From JAKPUX01 sp035353815 (GTDB lineage Bacteria > Zhuqueibacterota > Zhuqueibacteria > Residuimicrobiales > Residuimicrobiaceae): a stretch of 64,000 bases of DNA. The translations under genes and the position numbers were made by a program. Location: NCBI GenBank assembly GCA_035353815.1, contig DAOQAG010000006.1, positions 58,634 to 122,633 of the forward strand, in the 5' to 3' direction. The notes below the pieces were generated by a model. The model made no database searches. It was given only the letters and a program-made list of their open reading frames with translations, and was not told the origin of the DNA. Of this stretch, positions 41,564 to 50,336 are shown piece by piece. Each line of letters begins with the position of its first letter. Within the stretch, counting starts at the first letter, position 1.

Positions 41564-42046
41564 TCAGGGAAAGAGTGTTGAGATGAGGGTGCCGCACCCG
41601 GGTTCGATTTCACTCCAGCGCGAGATCGCCAGCCGGAGGGCGATCACCCCGCCGGTCGGCAAGTGCCCGGAAAACTCCCGGGCCAGCATGCCGGCCAGAT
41701 CTTCCAGTCCCGGATTATGTCCCACCACCAGAATTGCCTCCCAGTCATCCTGCTGATGACGCAGCACCAGTCCGATTTCCTCGGCCTCAGCCGCATAGAT
41801 CGAATCCGCAGATGCGATGCGCGCTTCAGGATATCCCAATTCTGCGGCAGCCGTGCGGGCGGTCTCCAGGGCGCGCACGGCCGTGCTGGAGAGAATGAGA
41901 TCCGGCCGCATCCCCTTTTTGATCATTTTTCGCGCCATCTTCGCCACCTCATTTACGCCCCGCGGCAGGAGCGGACGCTCCTTGTCCGAAGGCAGTCCCA
42001 TCGGACGATCGGCTTTGCCGTGCCGTAAAAGATAGAGGATTTTCAT
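41564..42046 (-). CDS. sixA: Phosphohistidine phosphatase SixA
   Basis: 160 residues, the usual SixA length. It starts MKILYLLRHGKADR, the histidine-phosphatase RHG motif with catalytic His8, and has LILSSTAVRALETARTAAA, then VVGHNPGLEDLAGML with the second catalytic His. ATG 42046 follows GGGAGCAGCC. It removes phosphate from phosphohistidine in signalling proteins, cytoplasmic. The 5-prime leader carries the repeat described separately. It is next to, and divergent from, a histidine kinase. Confidence 0.92.
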   Translation of the reverse strand: MKILYLLRHGKADRPMGLPSDKERPLLPRGVNEVAKMARKMIKKGMRPDLILSSTAVRALETARTAAAELGYPEARIASADSIYAAEAEEIGLVLRHQQDDWEAILVVGHNPGLEDLAGMLAREFSGHLPTGGVIALRLAISRWSEIEPGCGTLISTLFP

Positions 42047-42111
42047 CGGCTGCTCCCTTGCGTGAATGATTTGTTGGTACAGCCCCGCCGTGCGCTGAGG
42101 AGGATCGCATT

Positions 42112-42209
42112 GCGCCTCACCGGGTTCGGATCGCCAGCCTTGACGGCCTGGTCCCCGCGCAAAGATTTCTGGCTGCGCCTCACCGGGTTCGAACCGCCAG
42201 CCTTGACGG
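42112..42209. repeat. Two direct repeats of 35 bp, 63-bp period
   Basis: Copies at 42112-42146 and 42175-42209 share GCGCCTCACCGGGTTCG and CGCCAGCCTTGACGG. They sit in the sixA leader within the 329-bp space (42047-42375) between sixA and the kinase gene. The rest of that space shows no gene. Confidence 0.75.
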
Positions 42210-42375
42210 TCATGCCGCAAAATCTGGCATGCAGATTGCTTTATACCTTCTGCAAGAGCCCTTTTTCGGCTTTTCCAGATTGAAAATTGATCACTTTGTG
42301 GCGCTGGCAGGGTAAAAGTGTGGCAAATTTGTCCCCTCCGGTGCCATACCTACCCGCATCTGCGCAGGAGTGCAC

Positions 42376-43719
42376 ATGAACGTCGGCGACGATTATATCA
42401 GAGAGCTGACGGACCATCCCGATGAGGATGCCGCCGCTATTTTGGACCATTTTATCCGTCAATGGAGCCGGGGCACCACCTTCCGTTCGCTGGGCGGCCA
42501 TAGCCGCAGTGAGCTGGTGACATGCCTGGCCCGGATTTTGCATGACATGGGCAATGCCGGGGAATATCGCCAGCTCTGCGAGCAGATTCTTGACGCCTGT
42601 CTCGAAACCGTGCCCGCCGATCGCGCCCTGCTCCTGCTGCGCAACACTCAGGGCAAACTGGCGGTCACCGTTGCCCGCGGCGCTGAGCTCTCGGACGCCG
42701 TGCTGCAGGATCATCACGATGTGATCCAGCGGGTGTTGTGCAGCCGTCAGCCGCAGGTGACGGTGCAGGAGGATCAGCCTCTGGAATCCTCCGTGCGGTG
42801 GCGTTGTTTTTTTCCGGTGGTCTCCAGTCGCAGCCTCAACGGTGTACTCTATCTGGACGGCATCACCGGCTGCGAGGAGGGCCAGGTACCGGCTGTGGCC
42901 CAGATCTGGAGTGAGCTTCTCGCCCTGCTGGTCAATCAGGCGCATCTCTCCAATGGCAAGGAACTCCTGAACGGCTATTTGCGTACCATGCAGGAGAAAG
43001 TCATCTGGTTCGACAAGTTCGCCGGCCAGGGCCGGCTGGCGGCCTCCGCAGGACACGAACTCAATAATCTGCTCACGGTGCTGGCGGGCAATCTGGAGTT
43101 GGCCAAGAGCTGGCTGCAAAAAGGGGAGAGGCCGGAGCGGATTCGCGAACGCCTGGATCTGCTGGAAAGTGTTGTGCAAAATGCCCTGATGATCAGCCAG
43201 GGATTGAGTTCCAGCGATCCGCAGGAGAGCCAGATGCAGCGCTGTTCACTCACTGGCCTGGTGGTCGAGACGGTGGATCTGCTCAAGCCCCTGGTCAGCC
43301 GGCAGGGGGCGCGCTTTGCCGTTATGCCTGCAGCCGATCTGCCGGATGTGCTTGTGGATGCGGCGCAGATTCGCCAGGTGGTGCGTAATCTGCTGCTTTA
43401 CGCTATCGAGGCCAGAAGCGACGTCCAGATCGAAATCCGGATCGAGCATGACAGCGAAGCGCAGCGGGTCAAGCTGCAAATTCACGATAATGGCCCGGGC
43501 ATGGCGAAAACCCAGCTGGCGGCGCTCTTTTCTCCCATGCAGGCCGGCCAGGAAAGGACTTTCAGCCTGATGATCAGCAAGGAGATCATCGAGCGCCATG
43601 AAGGCTCGCTGCGGATCGAGAGCGAAGCGGGCGTCGGCAGCACCTGCATGATCAGCTTGCCCCGCTATGGCGCGGAAACCCAGCTCTACTGGCGTAAAAA
43701 GATCAACCGCAGCGAGTAG
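42376..43719 (+). CDS. GAF-domain histidine kinase
   Basis: 447 residues from ATG 42376, behind CAGGAG. Residues 55-200 are a GAF-like sensor (EQILDACLETVPADRALLLL). The transmitter follows: phosphoacceptor His227 in SAGHELNNLLTVLAGNLE, a degenerate N box (VVRNLLLYAIEA), DNGPGMAK, and a shortened G2 region (GQERTFSLMISKEI) in which the usual GTGLGL is not recognisable. It is soluble, with no membrane helices. No cognate response regulator is adjacent, so it is an orphan; SixA next door acts on phosphohistidine and could counteract it (inference). Confidence 0.85.
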   Translation: MNVGDDYIRELTDHPDEDAAAILDHFIRQWSRGTTFRSLGGHSRSELVTCLARILHDMGNAGEYRQLCEQILDACLETVPADRALLLLRNTQGKLAVTVARGAELSDAVLQDHHDVIQRVLCSRQPQVTVQEDQPLESSVRWRCFFPVVSSRSLNGVLYLDGITGCEEGQVPAVAQIWSELLALLVNQAHLSNGKELLNGYLRTMQEKVIWFDKFAGQGRLAASAGHELNNLLTVLAGNLELAKSWLQKGERPERIRERLDLLESVVQNALMISQGLSSSDPQESQMQRCSLTGLVVETVDLLKPLVSRQGARFAVMPAADLPDVLVDAAQIRQVVRNLLLYAIEARSDVQIEIRIEHDSEAQRVKLQIHDNGPGMAKTQLAALFSPMQAGQERTFSLMISKEIIERHEGSLRIESEAGVGSTCMISLPRYGAETQLYWRKKINRSE

Positions 43720-43862
43720 GGCGCCGGCCCGGTCATGGCATCGGCGCCGGCGCTCGTTGAGTGCATCTCACGGCTACAGCAGTGGCGCTGCCTAGATCCC
43801 CGCAGTATATGATCTGGCCCGCAGCGCTATCGGCAGTTGCGCCGGCGCTCAGGGGTGGCGCC

Positions 43863-45677
43863 TCAAGGCTGTGGAATCGGCGCGTAGAGGATGTCGGCCG
43901 TATAGTTCACGAGTTTCAGCTCTTGCTCTTTCGCCTCGATCAGGATCCGGCGCAGACGCAGCCGGGCCTTGTAATGGCTCCCGCTGGCGTCGATCGTCAG
44001 CTCCTTCTCCGGGATATCCTCAGGATTGGTGGCGCCGTAGCGGGAATAGACCTTCTCCACCACAGGCCGAACATCAAATGTCAGAACTTCGTGGGGAACC
44101 TGTTCCCCTTTCCAGGTCAAGGTAACCCGGCCCATATCCGCACTGGGCTCGATGCGCAGCCCGGACTCCTCCGGCTCGAGAACGGTCTCCTTGCCGATGA
44201 ATTGACCAGCGATCATGCGATCATACCCGGCGATCTCGAGCACATTGCGCTCACGGCTGCCGAGCGTGCGCTGATCTCCAAATCCCCCCTGAACTCCGCG
44301 CAAGTATTCGATCCCGAGCATTTTGGTCACTTCCCCCGGGGCGAGACGCACCGTCCTCTGCTCCGACGTTTTGACCAGCTTTTCCTTGAACCAGGGCTGA
44401 ATGCTCCCGTAGCCATGCATCTCATGCAAATAACCGATGATCGAACTGATCTGCAGCGCCGCTTCATCCGGTACGACCGTTGCCGCCTTGTGGATCTCAC
44501 CCGCGCTCAGCAGACCATTCGCCGTCAGCAAATGCTCCAGCCGCTGCTTCTGGCTGTGTTCGGAAATACCAAAGGCGCCCCAGGGGCCGTAGCTGATCAG
44601 CAGGGCGAAAAGGCCGAGCAACGCCGGGATAACCTTGATATTCCTGGTTTTACTCAGGTTGAAATAGAGCACCAGAAGGGCCAGATAGAGCGACAGAACG
44701 ACCAGCAGATAGCGGCTCTCGGTGACGCCGTACTCAGAAATCCGGCGCCATACCGCAAGCGGCAGCATGATGACCACCGGGATCATCACGATAAAAAAGC
44801 GGCGCCAAACCAGCTGGCCCCAGCGGTTCTCCGCCTGCTCGCGAACAGGCCAGAGCAACAGCAGCGCCGCCAGCCCGGTAACGCTGAACCCGAGGATCAG
44901 GGCGCTAACCCAGCCCTTGGGCCACGACCAGTTGACAATAATCTTGGCGATGTAGGCATAGAGAATGACCAGGTAGACCAGCAGCACCGCCGAGAGGATG
45001 TATTGTGCAAAGATTTTCAGCCCCTTGGGATACTCATCCTCCTTATCGAGCGCTTTGAGATCAGCCGGTATCCCGGCCATAAAAAAGCAGGTGCTGAAGA
45101 GGCCGACGATCATAATCCACAATTCGCCATAACGCTTGCCGGGGATATCCACGCCAAAAAGCTGGTCCAGGGCGAGCAGGGCCAGCGAGAAGCCGGCTTG
45201 CAGCACACCGGCGAAAAAGAGGACCGTCGCGGCGCGCACCACCAGCGTCTTGCCATAATGCCAGAAGGCCTTCTGTTCCTGCGAACCCGGAAAAGGGGCC
45301 ACCAGCAGGAACATCACCAGCGCAACGGCCAGCATGGCGAATCGTGCGGGATGGATGGCCGGAGCACCATCGATCACCCCGGGAAGGGAAAGGCCATAGC
45401 CCACGATGAGCAGGGCCCCGGCCGCCTGGCTGATGGCCCGCTGCAGCAGGGACCAGCGCAGCTTTTCGGCGGTGACCGCCAGCCCCAGCAGGAGCGGGAA
45501 TCCCAGGGCACAGGCCATGATGATGTTAAGCAGCCCGGCCGGCTGGCCAGGCCCTTCATGCTCGGCGAGCAGCAAGGCGGCCAGCGTACCGATACAAACA
45601 TTGAGGAGCACGAGAGGAAAGCGGCGGGCGATGAGCCGGATCTCCCGGCCGATTTGCTGCATGGAGGGCAGTCTCAT
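43863..45677 (-). CDS. DUF4153-family membrane protein
   Basis: 604 residues from ATG 45677 (AAGGA eight bases upstream). The first 380 residues hold about 11-12 membrane helices, including IAKIIVNWSWPKGWVSALIL, the typical core of DUF4153 proteins; the remaining 220 residues are soluble and rich in beta structure. The function of the family is not established. A 708-codon open frame on the opposite strand across this gene is a shadow: charged, repeat-like and without family character. The NagX-like gene lies 75 bp upstream on the same strand. Confidence 0.82.
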   Translation of the reverse strand: MRLPSMQQIGREIRLIARRFPLVLLNVCIGTLAALLLAEHEGPGQPAGLLNIIMACALGFPLLLGLAVTAEKLRWSLLQRAISQAAGALLIVGYGLSLPGVIDGAPAIHPARFAMLAVALVMFLLVAPFPGSQEQKAFWHYGKTLVVRAATVLFFAGVLQAGFSLALLALDQLFGVDIPGKRYGELWIMIVGLFSTCFFMAGIPADLKALDKEDEYPKGLKIFAQYILSAVLLVYLVILYAYIAKIIVNWSWPKGWVSALILGFSVTGLAALLLLWPVREQAENRWGQLVWRRFFIVMIPVVIMLPLAVWRRISEYGVTESRYLLVVLSLYLALLVLYFNLSKTRNIKVIPALLGLFALLISYGPWGAFGISEHSQKQRLEHLLTANGLLSAGEIHKAATVVPDEAALQISSIIGYLHEMHGYGSIQPWFKEKLVKTSEQRTVRLAPGEVTKMLGIEYLRGVQGGFGDQRTLGSRERNVLEIAGYDRMIAGQFIGKETVLEPEESGLRIEPSADMGRVTLTWKGEQVPHEVLTFDVRPVVEKVYSRYGATNPEDIPEKELTIDASGSHYKARLRLRRILIEAKEQELKLVNYTADILYAPIPQP

Positions 45678-45752
45678 GTCATTATCCTTCCCGGGCACAA
45701 GCCGAATGGAGGTGGAACCGCAACCAACTCAGGAATTTGGGAAAGTCAAGCT

Positions 45753-46868
45753 TTACAGCTTGATGAAGATCTTTTTCTTGTAGCACCAGGCAAGGATCCC
45801 CAGCCAGATCAGGATATAGAGCAGGGGATGAGCCAGGGATGCCCCCCAGTTCCCAAAGATGGGCAGGAGTACATTGTCATAGAATAACGCTTTAACCGAG
45901 CTCCGGGTTCCGTCGGCTCGGGTTACCTGCCAGATATACATGGTTTTCGCCATTATCCCCGAGCCAAAAAAGGCAAGGATGGCGTTGCTGCCAAAGATGA
46001 CGAAAGGCCTTGTAAACCGGGTGTAGCCCTTGATGTCGATCAGCCAATAGCTGATGGCCAAAAAGTTCAACGCGATTCCGGCGGTGTACAGGACATAGCT
46101 GCTGGTCCAGAGCTGCTTGTTGATCGGCATGAACAGCGACCAACCGAGGCCGAGGACGATGAGCAGGTTGCCGGCGATAAACATGCCGTTGGTCCGGGCC
46201 AGTGGTTCGGCCTTGCTGCGCAGCCACTGTCCGGTGAAAAAGCCCAGCATCACCTGGGCGATGGCCGGAATCGTGCTGAGCAGCCCCTCGGGATCGAAGC
46301 CGAGATCCTGTTTGTAAAGATGCCCCTTGAGCACGATGCCATCGATGTATTGCGCCAGGTTGCTGTTAAGAGCCCAGACATCCGCGCCGCGGCCCGGGAA
46401 GGGGATCAGGGCCATAGCCAGCCAATATCCCGCCAGCAGGAGGGCGGTCCAGATGATCTGACCGCGCCGGCTGGTGTGGAGGATGATCATCGAGGCGAAG
46501 AAATAGCAAAGGCCGATGCGCTGCAGCACGCCGGGAAAGCGCAGGGTCGCAAAATTCCAGCGCAGGTACCACGCCATGAAGAGGCCGAGGAAGATCAGCA
46601 GAAAGGTGCGCTTGAGAATCTGCAGGTAAAGCGGCCGGCGCGAGGCGTTCTCCTCCAGGCGCCGGGCGAATGAAAAGGCCATGGCGGCGCCCATGATGAA
46701 AAGAAAGAAGGGGAAGACCAGATCCGTGGGCGTACACCCATGCCATTCGGCATGCTCCAACGGAGAAAAAACATATTGCCAGCTGCCGGGATTGTTCACC
46801 AGAATCATCAGCATGATGGTGAAACCGCGGAAGGCATCGAGAGAGATCAGACGCGCGGGTTTCGGCAT
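45753..46868 (-). CDS. Heparan-alpha-glucosaminide N-acetyltransferase-like membrane protein (NagX/DUF5009)
   Basis: 371 residues with about ten membrane helices. It begins RLISLDAFRGFTIMLMILVN (the LDxxRG motif of the acyltransferase_3/HGSNAT group) and contains WHGCTPTDLVFPFFLFIMGA and PGVLQRIGLCYFFASMII, all typical of NagX-like proteins beside N-acetylglucosamine pathways. It probably acetylates amino-sugars at the inner membrane, or assists their import. It has a near-consensus promoter. A related gene is at 54342-55592, and a GH20 hexosaminidase is at 34.8 kb. Confidence 0.88.
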   Translation of the reverse strand: MPKPARLISLDAFRGFTIMLMILVNNPGSWQYVFSPLEHAEWHGCTPTDLVFPFFLFIMGAAMAFSFARRLEENASRRPLYLQILKRTFLLIFLGLFMAWYLRWNFATLRFPGVLQRIGLCYFFASMIILHTSRRGQIIWTALLLAGYWLAMALIPFPGRGADVWALNSNLAQYIDGIVLKGHLYKQDLGFDPEGLLSTIPAIAQVMLGFFTGQWLRSKAEPLARTNGMFIAGNLLIVLGLGWSLFMPINKQLWTSSYVLYTAGIALNFLAISYWLIDIKGYTRFTRPFVIFGSNAILAFFGSGIMAKTMYIWQVTRADGTRSSVKALFYDNVLLPIFGNWGASLAHPLLYILIWLGILAWCYKKKIFIKL

Positions 46869-46910
46869 AATTCACCCTTTCGGCGAGAGGTATGGAAATG
46901 GCTTATCAGG

Positions 46911-46939
46911 AGTTTAAGATTATTCGAATATAATGTCAA
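46911..46939 (-). promoter_or_regulatory. sigma70 promoter of the NagX-like gene with a palindrome in the spacer
   Basis: Minus strand TTGACA (46934-46939), 17 bp, TAAACT (46911-46916), the same boxes as the fadL promoter. The spacer contains TATTCGAATA (46921-46930), a perfect 10-bp palindrome well placed to be an operator. Confidence 0.72.
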
Positions 46940-47119
46940 GCACTATTTAGCCATATTCGTACCGGGCCGGATGGCCGCGGGAACAAACGGGTCGGGGGAG
47001 GAGGCCAGGGGAAACGAAATGCCTCAAGCAGTTTTCCGGGTGTGGCTGAGCCAGGTGACCCGGACAAAGCCTGCGTTCACCGTACCAGCCGGTTCCGCAA
47101 CCCCGGACAAAGCTATTTT

Positions 47120-48463
47120 TTATCGCACCAGCAGCATTTTCGCAGTCTGCACAGACCGGCTGCCCGCCATGATGCGGTAAAAGTAGACGCCGCTGGGCAA
47201 ACCGCCGGCCTCGAAGCGGATGGCATGGCGTCCCGCCTGCTGCAGGCCCTCCACCGGATGGGCTACCTCTCTGCCCAGGGCATCAAAGATTACAATCGAA
47301 CAATAGCCGGAGTGGGCAAGGTGGTAGGTGATCCGGGTTGAGGCATTGAAGGGATTGGGATAGTTGGGCTCGAGGCGGAATTCGGGCTCAACCCCCTCGC
47401 AGCGCTGTTTTGCCGCGGTGAAATGATTCGCTCCCAACCAGGTGATCATCTGCTCCAGCGCCGGCGGGGCATCGCGGGTGAACTGCGTGCCCAGAAATGA
47501 GTTGGGGGTGGAATCGAGAAAGGCATGCGGCTTGTCCGCGTAGACCCAATACTCGATGGGCTGACCGGCGGCTGTCGTCGCATCGACATAGGCCTTGACC
47601 GAAGCCGGGGGAGTCGTCGTATCCTTCGATCCCACCAGGCAGAACTGGGGAGGCAAAACGCGCTGTGTGGCTTGGGGAATGATATAGATGGGCGAGACCG
47701 CCTTGTACATCTCGGGATTCTGCAGGAAACTGTAGGAAGGGCCGAAGATCTTGCGCGCCGGTTTACCGGCCAGAGCCCAGAAGATGTTGGCCGAGGTCTC
47801 CATGCCACTTTTAGCGGCGGCATAGATATCAAAGGCGCCGTAGCTGAGAATAGCGCCCTGGACTGCCAGGGCATGGCTGGCGGCGAGTCCCTCGGCCGTC
47901 TGCCCCGGGGGCATGTAGGTCGGGCAATAGCCCAGTGAAGCTCCGGCAAAGCCATCCGATTCGAGGAGGTCGCTGGCGAGTAGTACCATGGCGGCCATAT
48001 GGCCCCCGGAACTGTCCCCGGTGACGATGATTCGGGCGGCATCGCCCTGATAGGCGCCGATATGTTCCTTGATCCATGCGATGGCACCGAGGGCATCCTC
48101 GATGATCTGATTCATGGTCACAGTATTGCCGAGATCTCCGAGGAGGCGAAAGTTGACGTTACAGACCACGATCTCGGCATGACGAGACATGTACACCGCC
48201 ATGCTGTCCATGATCGCGTTGGTGTTGATCAGCCAGCCGCCGCCGTGATAGATGACCAGGACCGGATAAGCCGCCTTGCCGGTGGCCGGCGTATAGATAT
48301 CCATGGTCAGGCTTTTGTTGATGACCTTGACCCACTCAATGTTCTTGACGACCTTGTAGTCGTGCACACTTCCTTCGCTGGATGCCGCAAGGGTGAGGGA
48401 GAGGGCACCGGTCAGAAGCAGAATACCGAACAGATGGAAGAGGGACACCCTGGCGAATTTCAT
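47120..48463 (-). CDS. Secreted alpha/beta-hydrolase esterase with type IX secretion C-terminal sorting domain
   Basis: 447 residues. A signal peptide (residues 1-27) is followed by an esterase/lipase core with oxyanion motif VIYHGGGW, nucleophile elbow GDSSGGHMA, and VYADKPHAFLDSTPN holding the catalytic His. It is related to BD-FAE/hormone-sensitive-lipase types. From about residue 370 comes a PNYPNPFNASTRITYHLAHS segment and SGVYFYRI, ending KMLLVR, the type A C-terminal sorting domain of the type IX system. The enzyme is therefore exported across the outer membrane. Its substrate may be acetylated polysaccharide (inference). Confidence 0.9.
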   Translation of the reverse strand: MKFARVSLFHLFGILLLTGALSLTLAASSEGSVHDYKVVKNIEWVKVINKSLTMDIYTPATGKAAYPVLVIYHGGGWLINTNAIMDSMAVYMSRHAEIVVCNVNFRLLGDLGNTVTMNQIIEDALGAIAWIKEHIGAYQGDAARIIVTGDSSGGHMAAMVLLASDLLESDGFAGASLGYCPTYMPPGQTAEGLAASHALAVQGAILSYGAFDIYAAAKSGMETSANIFWALAGKPARKIFGPSYSFLQNPEMYKAVSPIYIIPQATQRVLPPQFCLVGSKDTTTPPASVKAYVDATTAAGQPIEYWVYADKPHAFLDSTPNSFLGTQFTRDAPPALEQMITWLGANHFTAAKQRCEGVEPEFRLEPNYPNPFNASTRITYHLAHSGYCSIVIFDALGREVAHPVEGLQQAGRHAIRFEAGGLPSGVYFYRIMAGSRSVQTAKMLLVR

Positions 48464-48514
48464 AAGGAACTCCGGTTGCGGGTTGAATGACGAGCTTGAT
48501 CATGGGCGGCCACA

Positions 48515-48607
48515 GGCCCAAATGCGCCGGAGCCTGTTAATGTGTTCAGGCCTCCATGGCCGTTAATAAGGATGCGCGTTTTGACCGGCCTGGCCCAAAT
48601 GCGCCGG
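48515..48607. repeat. Two 16-bp direct repeats, 77-bp period
   Basis: GGCCCAAATGCGCCGG at 48515-48530 and 48592-48607, with GTTAAT elements between, in the 226-bp space between the esterase and the nitroreductase. Confidence 0.6.
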
Positions 48608-48689
48608 GATCGGTAGACGAACTCAGTCAGGACTTGCTATTGTTTGGCAATTTCGCGATATTGAATGAACCCATTTCAAGGAGAAAGAT

Positions 48690-49205
48690 ATGGAAGCATT
48701 GGAAAACCTCTTCAGTCGCAAGAGCGTCCGCCACTTCACCGGCGCGGCAGTGAGCCGGGAGGCGATCGAGATCCTGTTGCGCGCGGGCATGGCGGCCCCT
48801 TCTGCGGTCAATAAACAGCCCTGGGCCTTCGTGGCGGTGACGGAGCGCGCGCTCCTGGACGAACTGGCCGCCGGACTGCCCTATGCCCAGATGCTGGGCA
48901 AGGCCGGAGCCGCCATCGTGGTTTGCGGTCTCCTCGAAAAGGCCAACGCGGGCATCAAGGAGTATGTCATCATCGACTGCTCGGCCGCGACCGAAAACAT
49001 CCTGCTGGCAGCAGAGGCCCAGGGACTTGGGGCGGTATGGACCGCCGCGTATCCCCGCCCGGAGCGCGAAGAGTGGGTTCGCAAGGTACTGGCGTTGCCG
49101 GAAAACGTCATCCCCTTTTGCGTCATTCCGCTGGGCCATCCCACCGGCGAGGATCTTGCCAAGAACAAATTCAATCCTGAAAATATCCATTGGCAAAAAT
49201 GGTGA
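48690..49205 (+). CDS. Nitroreductase-family FMN oxidoreductase
   Basis: 171 residues. It opens with the family pattern LFSRKSVRHFTGAAVSREAI, then AAPSAVNKQPWAFVAV, and ends near CVIPLGHPTGED. FMN-binding Arg and Ser residues (SRKSVR) are present. It acts with NAD(P)H on nitro-aromatic, quinone or flavin substrates; the physiological one cannot be told. AAGGAGAAAG lies just upstream of the ATG. A possible promoter, TTGCTA (48634-48639), 17 bp, GATATT (48657-48662), precedes it. It is convergent with the zinc dehydrogenase gene. Confidence 0.9.
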   Translation: MEALENLFSRKSVRHFTGAAVSREAIEILLRAGMAAPSAVNKQPWAFVAVTERALLDELAAGLPYAQMLGKAGAAIVVCGLLEKANAGIKEYVIIDCSAATENILLAAEAQGLGAVWTAAYPRPEREEWVRKVLALPENVIPFCVIPLGHPTGEDLAKNKFNPENIHWQKW

Positions 49206-49289
49206 GGGGCGCAGCGGCACTCTCCCGGGGCGGTATCCCCTGCCACCGACAGCCAGGCCGGTCGTTTTTGATCGGCTCCACTCCTGCAA

Positions 49290-50336
49290 TTACTGCAGTG
49301 TGATCATCGCCTTGAGGACGCCATCGCCGCGGGTGGCGACGAGCCGGAAGGCCGCGGCGGTCTCCTCCAGGCGGAAATGATGCGTCGCCATCGCCCCCAC
49401 GCTCACCCGGCCTTGCGCCAGCAACGCGATCGCCTTTTCCGTGCAGCCGAACTGGCGGCGGATATTGAGCAGATCGATCTCCTTGCGTCGCAGCTCATGG
49501 ATCGGCAGGACGATCTCGTTCCTGTCCGGGATCCCGATCATCACCAATTTTCCCCCCGGTTTGAGCAGGCGGATCCCCTGTGCCAGGGCCTCCGGAGTTC
49601 CCGAACATTCAAAAACCACATCCATCTGCAAGGGCGCAAGGCGGCTGATCTCCGCCTCGATATCATCCCGGCCGGGATGGCCCGCCCAACACGGCTGCGT
49701 CCGCCGCGCAAAATCCAGCCGCGCCTCGATCAGGTCGGTGACAAATAGCGGCCCGGCCCCTTGGGCATGCAGGACCTGCAACACGGACTGACCGATCGGC
49801 CCGGCGCCCAGGATGGCGGCACAGGCACCACTCCGCATCCGCGCGCGTTCCACCGCATAGAGCGCTACCGCCAGGGGCTCGGCAAGGACCGCCTCCGCAA
49901 AGGTCATGGACTCCGGCACCGGGAAACATTGTGCTTCATGGAGCACGACATAGTCGCACAAACACCCGGACAACTGGCCGGGCGCGCCGAGGAAGCGCAG
50001 CCGGCGGCAGGTATTCTCGCGCTGGTTCAGGCACTGGTCGCAGCTGCCGCAGGAACGGGCCGGATCGATGGCGATCCTCTGCCCCGGGCGGACGCGCGTG
50101 ACCTCCCGACCGGTCGACTCGACGATGCCGGCAGCCTCGTGGCCGATGCAAAAAGGAAAGCGGACCGCAGAGTCGCCGATCCGCCCCGAGGTGAAATAGT
50201 GGATATCCGAGCCGCAAACCCCGACCATGCAGATGCGCACCAGGACCTCATCGTCCCGCTGCATGTGCGGTACGGGCAACTCCTGCAAGGCAAATTGCCC
50301 GATGCCGGTCAGTAAGGCGGCGCGCATTTCAATCAT
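49290..50336 (-). CDS. Zinc-dependent medium-chain dehydrogenase (sorbitol/threonine dehydrogenase type)
   Basis: 348 residues. The catalytic zinc site is in VGVCGSDIHYF and FCIGHEAAGIVE; the structural zinc has four cysteines in CGSCDQCLNQRENTC. The NAD-binding Rossmann loop reads AILGAGPIGQSVLQVL. It oxidises a polyol or secondary alcohol; which one is unknown. The ATG overlaps the stop codon of the upstream carboxylesterase gene, so the two are translationally coupled, which hints that the alcohol is released by that esterase (inference). Confidence 0.9.
   Translation of the reverse strand: MIEMRAALLTGIGQFALQELPVPHMQRDDEVLVRICMVGVCGSDIHYFTSGRIGDSAVRFPFCIGHEAAGIVESTGREVTRVRPGQRIAIDPARSCGSCDQCLNQRENTCRRLRFLGAPGQLSGCLCDYVVLHEAQCFPVPESMTFAEAVLAEPLAVALYAVERARMRSGACAAILGAGPIGQSVLQVLHAQGAGPLFVTDLIEARLDFARRTQPCWAGHPGRDDIEAEISRLAPLQMDVVFECSGTPEALAQGIRLLKPGGKLVMIGIPDRNEIVLPIHELRRKEIDLLNIRRQFGCTEKAIALLAQGRVSVGAMATHHFRLEETAAAFRLVATRGDGVLKAMITLQ

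Noticed and set aside
42047..42220. An N-terminal extension of SixA through the repeat
   Set aside because: SixA proteins begin at the MKILYLLRHG motif, and a ribosome site precedes that ATG at 42046.
43761..45887. A 708-codon open frame on the plus strand
   Set aside because: It lies antisense to the DUF4153 membrane protein. Its product is a charged Gln/Arg/Asp-rich string with no domain, as expected for the shadow of a GC-rich gene.
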